Assembly (NCBI RefSeq): GCF_024741135.1
Contig: NZ_JANSUY010000015.1
Location: 62,001 to 126,000, forward strand
DNA length: 64,000 nt
Direction of reading: 5' to 3'
Origin: Aquiflexum gelatinilyticum
GTDB taxonomy: Bacteria > Bacteroidota > Bacteroidia > Cytophagales > Cyclobacteriaceae
Position 1 is the first letter of the stretch. Each line of letters starts with the position of its first letter. Both the position numbers and the translations under genes were made by a program. Shown piece by piece: positions 7,732 to 14,933 of the stretch. The notes under the pieces were generated by a model. The model made no database searches. It was not told the origin of the DNA and was given only the letters and a program-made list of their open reading frames with translations.

Positions 7732-7941
7732 TTAAGGTATGTCATCGCAGTACGATGAGGAAACTGATCCATTTGCACCATAACAGGTTACATAACTAGA
7801 TCCGGCTTCGCACCGGGTTCCAGTACAAGAAATCCGTTCTGCGTTTGCACACATAGTAACAGATTGGCAAGCAAATACCTCATTCAATGTCGTTAATAAT
7901 AAGGCACAGGATAAAGAAAGAATTAATTTTTTCATAATCAT
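7732..7941 (-). CDS. Small secreted Cys-rich peptide 2 (six Cys after signal)
   Basis: 69 residues. The start MIMKK and a hydrophobic stretch to about residue 19 form a signal; cleavage after VFA would leave Cys25 as the first residue. Whether this is a signal-peptidase I product or a lipid-anchored Cys is open. The mature part has six Cys (25, 31, 39, 44, 53, 65), enough for three disulfides, and is rich in Gly/Ser. It resembles peptide 1 only in its first residues, yet the upstream blocks are near-identical. Candidates are a toxin-like, signalling or structural surface peptide. No known family is recognised. Confidence 0.75.
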   Translation of the reverse strand: MIMKKLILSLSCALLLTTLNEVFACQSVTMCANAERISCTGTRCEAGSSYVTCYGANGSVSSSYCDDIP

Positions 7942-8109
7942 TTCATTTTAAATATACGATTCCACACACAGACAGGCAGTGTGGTTCTCCTAAAAAAGTT
8001 TGCTCAACCGGTAGATTTACTTTCTGTGAACTAAATTACCCCCCCCCCAACTGCATTTCCTAATTCTTCCGGAAAATTAGTCGACTAATTTAAAATTGAA
8101 ACGGGTAAG
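7942..8109 (-). promoter_or_regulatory. Conserved promoter/leader block of peptide 2
   Basis: Near-identical to 5063-5229. On the minus strand: palindrome, TTAG (8060-8063), a 21-nt spacer ending in ten G (8039-8048), TAATTTAG (8031-8038), then the conserved leader. Beyond scattered base substitutions the main length difference from the peptide 1 block is two extra G in the tract, which changes the candidate promoter spacer from 19 to 21 nt. Confidence 0.65.
8074..8091. promoter_or_regulatory. 18-bp perfect palindrome (candidate operator), copy 2
   Basis: Identical to the palindrome at 5193-5210 and at the same distance from the candidate promoter except for the G-tract difference. Confidence 0.6.
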
Positions 8110-8158
8110 TCGTCAATTAGGAAAAACAATTATTCTTAATATTTAAAAATTACCAAAA

Positions 8159-8246
8159 CGCATATCACTCGTGGTTATTGAATAGGATTACAATAAACTA
8201 AGTTATTAAACAAATTCAAAAGGGTTGATGTTAAAAAGTTTGAAAA
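8159..8246 (-). repeat. Direct repeat R3
   Basis: Contains GATTACAATAAACTAAGTT and GATGTTAAAAAGTTTGAAAA. It also keeps CGCATAT at its left end, the reverse complement of an ATATGCG start-codon context as at the efflux adaptor gene. No gene starts here: that frame stops after six codons. It lies between the third block (8275) and the peptide 2 promoter block. Confidence 0.85.
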
Positions 8247-8274
8247 CAATAATCTCTATGCTCTTTCCTTCCAT

Positions 8275-9885
8275 TCAATTTTCCCTTTCTAATTTATAAA
8301 TACTAATTATCCTATATCCAGAGACTTTGATATTAAAAAACTCAGGATTATTGTAAAGGCTATTTTTGTTTATCATTTCAAATTTCTCTTTTTCATCTCT
8401 TGGATTCAATAAGGACATAAAATAATCCGCGTCATTCAAATTGGAAACAAAGTGAAGTCTTTCGGCTTCTTTTTTGGGAAAATTCATGGTATTGATCTTT
8501 CCGATAAAATCATGGCTGTAAATCATCAAACTATCATCATCTGTTTTTTCCAATAGATATTTCAATGCCTGCTTGTAAGACAAGCCATAATAATCACGCT
8601 CAAAGTTGTGTTCGACATTTCGAACCAATTCATTGAAATACACATTTTGATGGGGATGATTTTTAAACATAAAAACCAATGTTTGGATTAGGTTAAAAAC
8701 AATAAAAACACTTAGAATTCCTGAGACAAAGATTCTTTTTTTCAGTAGGAAACTACTTCTTACAAATAAAAAAAGAGACATGAACCCCCTCATTCCGATC
8801 AAAAGAAAAAAAGGATAGATGAAATATAAGTGCCTCCATCCATTATAGAGAACTGAATTAAAAATAATCACCGCAATAAGAGGCCCTAAAAATAAACCCA
8901 GAAATATCAAATCCATTTGATTCGATCGGGATTTTAAATAACTCCATTTTTGATTGTATAAAGATTTAGAAATAGAAAAAATTCCTGCACAAAAAAACAG
9001 GACTATTGAAAGCGGAGTAGTAACCAAAATCCAAGAGGGTATATAATACCAAGGCAAGTTATTAGAATTAACCATTTGACCCCAAAAAAGAATATTACCA
9101 TACCATCTGAACTTTTTCATGCTGTTAAATGAGTACAATAAATTACCAAGTGGGTCCTCCCAAAGTATTGGCCAAAAAATAAGAGTTGAAAGGCATAGGG
9201 AAAAAATAAAAATTGATGATACTACAAGAAAATTCCTAATTAACTGGCTAGACGACCGTATTTGATAGATTCTTAATAAAATAAGCAATAAAGTGAAAAT
9301 AGGCATATAAATACCAACTATTCTAGTGCCTACTACCAGACCACATGCAACTCCATGCCATACAGCACTTGAATTAGTTGGTTGGAAAAAAAATTTAACC
9401 ATTGTAAAGGCGGAAATAATAAAAAAAGACATCAAGGGGATATCTTTAGGATTATAAAAAGAATCAGCAAATAGACGTGGGCTCAGTAAGAAAAAAATCA
9501 CCCCCAATAGGCCTATTTTCCAGTCCTTATACCGCCATTCTATGATTTTATAAAAGAAGATCAAACTCACGCAAAATAGTAAAAAAACCAAAAGATGACG
9601 TAAGAGAAATACGTCCTTACTGTTGTCAATATTAAAAAGTAACTCCAAACTATATGCTGTAAATTGAAAAATAAGCCCATAGTCCCGATGGTCATAATTT
9701 ATTAGATTAATTTCGGTTCCTTTTGGAATACTTGAAAATAAACCAAATTTTTCATTCACATAATCAAATGCTACAATCCCATGTTTCCTTTCAATCGGTT
9801 CATCAATGGAAATTCCATAGTCACCTACTTTCAAAGTCCCAAATAATAAAAGTATTGCAAAGAAAAAATACACATAATTATTCAT
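8275..9885 (-). CDS. Polytopic GT-C-type glycosyltransferase (ArnT/PMT-like)
   Basis: 536 residues with about ten hydrophobic helices. The first extracytoplasmic loop carries an acidic motif (YGISIDEPIERKHG, residues ~24-37), typical of the catalytic Asp/Glu of GT-C lipid-linked sugar transferases. A later loop holds NHPHQNVYFNELV, a motif seen in membrane mannosyl/glucosyl transferases of this type. The C-terminal ~120 residues are soluble. It probably transfers a sugar from a polyprenyl carrier to an acceptor outside the inner membrane. It is the last gene of the third block, 51 bp after a thioredoxin-like lipoprotein, so glycosylation of a block product is possible but unproven. Confidence 0.7.
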   Translation of the reverse strand: MNNYVYFFFAILLLFGTLKVGDYGISIDEPIERKHGIVAFDYVNEKFGLFSSIPKGTEINLINYDHRDYGLIFQFTAYSLELLFNIDNSKDVFLLRHLLVFLLFCVSLIFFYKIIEWRYKDWKIGLLGVIFFLLSPRLFADSFYNPKDIPLMSFFIISAFTMVKFFFQPTNSSAVWHGVACGLVVGTRIVGIYMPIFTLLLILLRIYQIRSSSQLIRNFLVVSSIFIFSLCLSTLIFWPILWEDPLGNLLYSFNSMKKFRWYGNILFWGQMVNSNNLPWYYIPSWILVTTPLSIVLFFCAGIFSISKSLYNQKWSYLKSRSNQMDLIFLGLFLGPLIAVIIFNSVLYNGWRHLYFIYPFFLLIGMRGFMSLFLFVRSSFLLKKRIFVSGILSVFIVFNLIQTLVFMFKNHPHQNVYFNELVRNVEHNFERDYYGLSYKQALKYLLEKTDDDSLMIYSHDFIGKINTMNFPKKEAERLHFVSNLNDADYFMSLLNPRDEKEKFEMINKNSLYNNPEFFNIKVSGYRIISIYKLEREN

Positions 9886-9936
9886 TCCAATAAAATGTTC
9901 ATTAATAAAAAATCCATAATAAAATCATTTAAAACT

Positions 9937-10443
9937 TCATTCATCTTTTAACTCAATCAATTTTTCTTTAAAATCAGGGAATGACGGATTGCCCATTCCA
10001 ACTATCTCATTGTCTTTAACCAAATAGGAAATAAAAGTCCACTCCTTTCCTTTAACGTTTAATTCCCTAAACTCTTCACTTGGATCATGAATAATTGGAT
10101 GGGTAAAGCTAAACTGCTTTAGATTCCTGATCAATTTTGCTGTATCCTTCTCTGATACATAGAATAAAAATGCAATATCTTCAAATTCAGAAATAGCACT
10201 TTGCCAATCCAACTTGAGTGGAGAATGTGTATCGCCGTGTCTTGCAAAAACCACTACCTTATATTTTCTATCATACCAGCTTTTATCAAACTTTTGTGAT
10301 TTATCTATTTCAATAAATTCTAGGTTTTTGGGTAGAACAATTTCTCGAAATTCACTTTCACTTTTTTTATTATTACATCCTGTAATAGCCGTACCTAGTG
10401 CAAAGCTTAATACGAGGACAAATTTGAAATTATCTCTTAGCAT
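9937..10443 (-). CDS. Thioredoxin-fold lipoprotein lacking the CxxC motif
   Basis: 168 residues with lipoprotein signal ending ITGC (Cys23). The region YKVVVFARHGDTHSPLKLDW aligns by position with the strand-plus-active-site of redoxins (usually FWATWCxxC), but no Cys is present. PIIHDPSEEFRELNVKG and FISYLVKDNEIVGMGNP match the later redoxin strands. Apart from the lipobox Cys there is none in the mature protein, so thiol chemistry is unlikely; it may be a binding or scaffold variant. It starts 5 bp after the propeller gene upstream, a tight operon. Fold assignment is from pattern recognition. Confidence 0.65.
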   Translation of the reverse strand: MLRDNFKFVLVLSFALGTAITGCNNKKSESEFREIVLPKNLEFIEIDKSQKFDKSWYDRKYKVVVFARHGDTHSPLKLDWQSAISEFEDIAFLFYVSEKDTAKLIRNLKQFSFTHPIIHDPSEEFRELNVKGKEWTFISYLVKDNEIVGMGNPSFPDFKEKLIELKDE

Positions 10444-10448
10444 TTTTC

Positions 10449-11579
10449 TTATTTTTTGAGTTTCAAGTAAGCCAAAACAGGATTGTCATCTATTTCAATA
10501 CCTGAATTCAATTGTAAATTCAGTAATTCAGCATTTTGTAATAAAACTTTGGGAGGTATTGAAAATATAAGAAGGTTTGAACCTGTCATGCCAATTGGAT
10601 ACTGTAACAGTTCTATCCAAGGTCCCTCTAGCTTATTTTTAACAATTTCTTTTGATCGTTTATCAAAAAATACTTGATATAATTCTGAAGTATTTTCTTT
10701 TTGAAATACCAAATTAGTATAGCCAAGGTCAGGACTTTCAAAGTGATTCCTAATGCTAAAGAACCCATTATTATTTAGTTTCTCAAAAGCGACCATCATA
10801 TCATTTTCAAAAAAATCCTGTTGAATATTATTTCTGCCAAAATCAATAATATATTTTGTTTTTAAAGCTTCCTCTGTTAACTCATAAATTTTATTGCTAA
10901 ATGATTCAGTTAAAAATGTACTGCCATTATTCGTGAAAAAATTCCGTTCAATAACGGGCATCATTTTTCCTGAGTAATCATTATTAAGAAAACCTGAAAT
11001 GATGTTTCCCTGAAGATCTAACTTAGAGACACGATATTCAGCAAAGGGAAAGTTATAACTGGAATATATGTAATATGTCTCTCCAATTTTTTCGAATGAA
11101 AACCCGATAATTTCTAATTTAAGCTTATTCACGATTTTTTCACCTATTATTGAAAAATAGATAATTTCTGAATAAGCTCCTTTTCCACTTAAAATCTCAA
11201 TATTGTCACCTGAAATAATAAAATCGGCTATGCTATTGACCCGCTCAGGTCCTTCACCAACACTTATAATTTGGGAAACATATCTTCCTTTCTGATCAAA
11301 TTTGTGAATCCCATCTCTGATTTTTTCATCAAAAACGAAAATGAAATCTTCTGTAGTCTTGACCGTCAAGTTATTTGAAAGAAAGTTGTTTTGGGTGGTT
11401 TCTAAAGGAATTAATGTGTAAATCTCAAATGAATGGGAATCCATTTGAATCTTGTCAAAAACGAATGTAAAACTTTCTTCATCTCCCACACCTGTATTTG
11501 ATTTGACGGGTTTTTCACAAGCGTAAAAAGTAAATACAAAAGCAAATATTTTAAGTATTCTTAAATTCCTACTTACCAT
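10449..11579 (-). CDS. Six-bladed beta-propeller lipoprotein
   Basis: 376 residues. Lipoprotein signal ending FYAC (Cys21). Blade features: DFIFVFDEKIRDGIHKFDQK, the family turn ISVGEGPERVN, and YRVSKLDLQGNII. It is the first gene of the third block, followed after 5 bp by the Cys-less thioredoxin-like lipoprotein and then by the GT-C transferase. Unlike the first two blocks there is no peptide gene directly upstream; 11580-11906 holds repeat R4 and no convincing small ORF. Likely a surface or periplasmic binding protein; function unknown. Confidence 0.7.
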   Translation of the reverse strand: MVSRNLRILKIFAFVFTFYACEKPVKSNTGVGDEESFTFVFDKIQMDSHSFEIYTLIPLETTQNNFLSNNLTVKTTEDFIFVFDEKIRDGIHKFDQKGRYVSQIISVGEGPERVNSIADFIISGDNIEILSGKGAYSEIIYFSIIGEKIVNKLKLEIIGFSFEKIGETYYIYSSYNFPFAEYRVSKLDLQGNIISGFLNNDYSGKMMPVIERNFFTNNGSTFLTESFSNKIYELTEEALKTKYIIDFGRNNIQQDFFENDMMVAFEKLNNNGFFSIRNHFESPDLGYTNLVFQKENTSELYQVFFDKRSKEIVKNKLEGPWIELLQYPIGMTGSNLLIFSIPPKVLLQNAELLNLQLNSGIEIDDNPVLAYLKLKK

Positions 11580-11680
11580 ATTTAAAATGAATTATGCTGT
11601 AATCAAGACTAAATAGTGAATTCAATTTAACAAGATTTCTGATAATTTTGAGATTTAAAATATTTCCATAATCAAAAAAT

Positions 11681-11800
11681 CGCATATTACTTGTGGTTAT
11701 TGAATATGATTACAATAAACTAAGTTCTTAAACAAATTCAAAAGGATAGATGTTAAAAAGTTTGAAAAAATAAGTTCAAAATGGAATTCTGATGGAAAAA
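11681..11800 (-). repeat. Direct repeat R4 (longest copy); only feature in 11580-11906
   Basis: Carries GATTACAATAAACTAAGTT with one change, GATGTTAAAAAGTTTGAAAA, and the right-hand AAGTTCAAAAT/GGAAAAA segment shared with R2. Its left end has CGCATAT as in R3. A 38-codon frame opens from this ATG on the minus strand and ends at the next gene's start, but shows no signal or conserved pattern. The rest of this 327-bp gap shows nothing I can name. Confidence 0.85.
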
Positions 11801-11906
11801 TTTATAAAGAGTGCCATGACATCAAATAATCAACCTCGCTTTTTAGATCAAAAGATAACTCTGGCTTTTTATTTCCTTTTTCTTTTTTTTAAAATTTCTT
11901 CAAGAT

Positions 11907-13013
11907 TCAATAATCAAATTCAACCACATTTGGATTATCATCCTCTGATAACCCGTAAATTTTTCTCGAAACTTCATCAACAGTAAAGCTTGATAGTTTA
12001 AAGTTGCTTAGGATAAAATGGTTAATTGGTTTTCCCTCAAAATTAAACTCAAAAATTCTGTCAGGTTCTGACGAGTCTGTCAAATTCCTGAAATTCTTAT
12101 TAGAATACAAAAGAAAAAAACTGTCTTTCCCCACATAGGAGTCTAAATATTGGTCCTTAAGGTTGTCAAGGTTATAATCAGGCATCTGATAACCCATACT
12201 GTAAGCGATGGTAAATTCAGGAATTTGGTCAATAGGACCGAAAAAAGTTCTAGTAGTTTGTTTATCTAGATCGATTATTTCAAAATAATCTACTATTATG
12301 CCGGCTTTCACAAACATTCTTTTTTGGAGGTTTCCTTTCAAAACACCTTGATGAATGTTGCTTACCAAATTGGCATCGAGATTTTCAACTTTGTGTCCGT
12401 TGGGTAATTGTCTGCCAATCAAAATATCCTTCCAATTTCCAAAAAATGCTAAGGTATCCCCACTAAATGACATTTCGATGTATTTTGTCCATCCATCTAC
12501 CCCATTTCCAAATATTGAATTTGTTGATGCCAAAGTTGCATCTGTCATAAAAACCGTACTTCTTTTAGGACTTACCTGTTCTGACGCTAATTTGGATGAA
12601 TCTGAAATATCAAATTTTGAGAATAGAATCCGCTCAAAATCATATATCCAAAACTCGTCATTTTCTGAAATATGCTCAATTTGTTGTACTTGGGTTATCT
12701 CACCAGGCCCTAACCCATCTATTCCTTTGCTTGAAACATATTTCCTGTTTAGGGGCTCTAGGATATGAATTTTGTCATTCTGGACTGTTTTACTCTCTGC
12801 AACGATCAAATAATTCCCGGTGAAGTGAATTTTGTATGGAATTAAAAGTTCATCATATAAATGTTTTGTACCGATTAGCTTACTCGGTGCAGGAAGATTA
12901 TCCAAGGAAAAGACATGACGTTCTACATCCTTTTCTGCACAGCCAAAAAAAAGAGCAACTGTGTAAATCAAAAGCGGTAAAAGTCCTTTCCAAAAATTAA
13001 GTGGGTTAACCAT
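11907..13013 (-). CDS. BF3164-like six-bladed beta-propeller lipoprotein (TolB-like)
   Basis: 368 residues. Lipoprotein signal ending LFFGC (Cys25). Residues ~85-130 show EPLNRKYVSSKGIDGLGPGE and a blade (EFWIYDFERILFSKFDI), typical of the BF3164/TolB-like branch of six-bladed propellers. The C-terminus has DRIFEFNFEGKPINHFIL, the closing blade. It stands alone between repeat R4 and a 245-bp upstream gap and is the fifth and most distant propeller of the array. Its family is known mainly from conserved neighbourhoods in Bacteroidota; the ligand is unknown. Confidence 0.72.
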   Translation of the reverse strand: MVNPLNFWKGLLPLLIYTVALFFGCAEKDVERHVFSLDNLPAPSKLIGTKHLYDELLIPYKIHFTGNYLIVAESKTVQNDKIHILEPLNRKYVSSKGIDGLGPGEITQVQQIEHISENDEFWIYDFERILFSKFDISDSSKLASEQVSPKRSTVFMTDATLASTNSIFGNGVDGWTKYIEMSFSGDTLAFFGNWKDILIGRQLPNGHKVENLDANLVSNIHQGVLKGNLQKRMFVKAGIIVDYFEIIDLDKQTTRTFFGPIDQIPEFTIAYSMGYQMPDYNLDNLKDQYLDSYVGKDSFFLLYSNKNFRNLTDSSEPDRIFEFNFEGKPINHFILSNFKLSSFTVDEVSRKIYGLSEDDNPNVVEFDY

Positions 13014-13258
13014 AATCGATTGTTGATAACATCCGCAATTTCATTTCAAACTGATTCCAAATCAATATCAGCTAAAATTAAAAAAATAAAACTAAATCTA
13101 CTTGTATTTCTGTAGAAAAAATTTAGACAAAGACTAGATCAATGATACACATGATCATTTGTAAAAAATAAAATTTTATGATTATCTATTTATAAAAGAA
13201 AAAGCAAAATCAAGATTCTATCTGAAAAAAAACAGAGATTTTAATCAGTCTCGAAAAA

Positions 13259-13801
13259 TCAAATCGAAACTTCCACCTTCTCAGCAAGGTCGATCTCAAA
13301 TCCTATCATACACAGGTCCATTTTGTCAAATAAGATTGGTTCTTCGTAGATCCTCAGCCTGATATCATTCGGCTTGTTGTCCTGATAATGACTCATCAAC
13401 AAGTTCACGGTGGCCTGATCAGGTACCTCGATTTTTACTTTGGCAAGGCCATCTTTGACCATGTCGATTTCTGTGGCGGCGGCACGAGATAAGTCGATGA
13501 TTCTTTTGGAATTTTGTGGAAGGCGGTCATTGACCCGTACCCACACCACTTTGTCGTTTTTGAGATTGGTCACCTTCAGCATGGTGCCAAAGGGAAGGTT
13601 TTTGTGGGCAGCAGTCATTCGCTCCATGTCAAAAATCTCTCCGCTTGCGGTCTTTCTTAAGTGGAATTTGCGCCCATAATAACTTGCGACGCCTTCCTGA
13701 ATTTTCAGCGAATCGCCTACATCAGCCTTAGGACCGCCTGCCAAAAGCGGCATCGGACCCATCAGCATCAGCAAAACGAATAGGATGTTTTTCATTTTCA
13801 T
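13259..13801 (-). CDS. rlpA: RlpA family septal-ring lytic transglycosylase-like protein
   Basis: 180 residues from ATG 13801, which gives a signal peptide (MKMKNILFVLLMLMGPM, then LLAG). The open frame continues 75 codons upstream into a dispersed repeat and is not believed. The double-psi beta-barrel of RlpA is clear: GVASYYGRKFHLRKTASGE, TAAHKNLPFGTMLKVTN, VWVRVNDRLP and RIIDLSRAAA. RlpA proteins bind or cleave peptidoglycan lacking stem peptides at division sites; the His and Asp positions used by active members appear in AAHKN and VNDR. There is no SPOR domain, so septal targeting may differ. It is a single-gene unit. Confidence 0.85.
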   Translation of the reverse strand: MKMKNILFVLLMLMGPMPLLAGGPKADVGDSLKIQEGVASYYGRKFHLRKTASGEIFDMERMTAAHKNLPFGTMLKVTNLKNDKVVWVRVNDRLPQNSKRIIDLSRAAATEIDMVKDGLAKVKIEVPDQATVNLLMSHYQDNKPNDIRLRIYEEPILFDKMDLCMIGFEIDLAEKVEVSI

Positions 13802-13984
13802 TAGCTCGCATTTTACAATTAATGTGCCAATTGTCGTTTCGTTGTATCTAAAGGATACGGTAGATCCAAAACCGATACAAAACAGCAACCCAAAATAGGG
13901 AATAATTGGCATAAAAAATAAATGGGCTAAAATTAACTCTATTGATATTCTTAGTGCCTCAGCAAATCGGTTATTTATTTTACA

Positions 13985-14014
13985 GCTACTTTTTTTCTTG
14001 ACAAAAAAAGTAGC
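13985..14014. repeat. Hairpin element with GC-rich flank in the 13802-14232 gap
   Basis: GCTACTTTTTTT (13985-13996) and its exact reverse complement (14003-14014) are separated by 6 nt. The next ~80 bp hold a GC-rich stretch with the palindrome GGGCCGGCCC (14058-14067), unlike the AT-rich surroundings. I recall similar sequences as a dispersed element in Cytophagales genomes, often mis-called as the N-terminus of proteins. It could also end transcription in both directions. The rest of the gap holds only the toxin-antitoxin operator candidates. Confidence 0.6.
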
Positions 14015-14140
14015 CAAAAAAGTCAAGACGGCAGAATCCTATCCGCGCACAAGGCCTGGGCCGGCCCGGTCCGCCGTCATTCCTCCCCACGTCGAATGTA
14101 TGGAGATCAGTTTTTAAAAAGAAAATTTTGTGGTGTGTTT

Positions 14141-14233
14141 TGTACGTACAACAATGCTGAAACACATTAATTCCTTAAAAGAAAACTGAATAATTTTAAA
14201 AATTTACGTACATTTAAAAAAACCTCACGTACA
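14141..14233 (+). promoter_or_regulatory. Three ACGTACA repeats, candidate antitoxin operator
   Basis: TGTACGTACA (a 10-bp palindrome, 14141-14150), TACGTACA (14205-14212) and ACGTACA (14227-14233) lie upstream of and touching the antitoxin start codon. RHH antitoxins usually repress their own operon by binding such short repeats. The repeats are seen; the regulator is inference. Confidence 0.55.
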
Positions 14234-14481
14234 TGGCCAGAAAACTCACACTTAATGTAGACGAAAACATCATCGAAAAGGCAAAGGTCTATGCTTCAGA
14301 GACGGGGCGAAGTCTATCCGGTTTGGTCGAAAATTACCTAAAAAATCTAGTCGAAGAACATCATCCTGAAAATTCCCAAAAGGAAAAAATAACAAAACTC
14401 GCAGGTAAAATCCAGATCCCCGAGGATTTTGATGAAGAAAAAATCCTTAGAGAATACTTTGAAGAAAAACATCTCAAATGA
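14233..14481 (+). CDS. RHH-type antitoxin (DUF6364-like)
   Basis: 82 residues. KLTLNVDENIIEKAKVYA (residues ~4-21) is a ribbon-helix-helix start, followed by SLSGLVENYLKNL. The acidic, flexible C-terminus should wrap the partner toxin. The stop overlaps the next start as ATGA, typical of toxin-antitoxin pairs. It probably neutralises the PIN ribonuclease and represses the operon through the ACGTACA repeats at 14141-14233. Confidence 0.82.
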   Translation: MARKLTLNVDENIIEKAKVYASETGRSLSGLVENYLKNLVEEHHPENSQKEKITKLAGKIQIPEDFDEEKILREYFEEKHLK

Positions 14482-14900
14482 AAATATTTTTAGACACCAA
14501 TATCCTTGTTGATTTTTTGACAGACAGAGGCGCATTTACAAAGCATGCCACAGAAATTTTCTTGTTGGGGACAGGTAATGTTTTGCTATACAGTTCCACC
14601 CATGCATTTGCTACCACCTACTATATTCTCAAAAAATATTCAGATGAAAAGGAGCTGAGGGCAAAACTCTTGGAATTGACAGAGTTGGTAGATGTGCTTG
14701 ATGTCACAAAGGCACAGTTAAAAAAAGCGCTTATATCTGATTTCAATGATTTTGAGGATGCGCTTCAAATTTTTAATGCTGAGTCCACAGGTGGGATGGA
14801 TTATATTGTCACCCGAAATCTTAAGGACTTCAGAAAATCCCCTATTCCCGCCATTGCTCCCGACGAAATGGTGGAAATAATCAAGAGACTAAAAAAATAA
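14478..14900 (+). CDS. PIN-domain ribonuclease toxin (VapC-like)
   Basis: 140 residues. PIN-domain acidic residues are visible: LDTNILVDFL at the N-terminus (Asp6), DFNDFEDALQ in the middle and DYIVTRNLKDF near the C-terminus, which together bind the metal ion. PIN toxins of this type cut RNA, often tRNA or rRNA; the target here is unknown. It overlaps the antitoxin by 4 bp. A weak AT-rich inverted repeat (14893-14901 with 14920-14928) lies across its stop, before sbcD, and may limit read-through. Confidence 0.85.
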   Translation: MKIFLDTNILVDFLTDRGAFTKHATEIFLLGTGNVLLYSSTHAFATTYYILKKYSDEKELRAKLLELTELVDVLDVTKAQLKKALISDFNDFEDALQIFNAESTGGMDYIVTRNLKDFRKSPIPAIAPDEMVEIIKRLKK

Positions 14901-14933
14901 GCCCGATTAAAAAAGTCTTCTTATTTTTAAACT

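Noticed and set aside
11580-11691. 38-codon frame on the minus strand starting at the ATG kept in repeat R4.
   Set aside because: No signal peptide, Cys pattern or conserved sequence; most likely chance extension of the copied start codon.
11792-11986. Plus-strand ORF of 64 codons near repeat R4.
   Set aside because: Overlaps the end of the propeller gene on the other strand and has low-complexity Phe/Leu content typical of a shadow frame.
13802-14026. 75-codon N-terminal extension of RlpA.
   Set aside because: It runs through a dispersed hairpin repeat, and the signal peptide starts at the internal Met.
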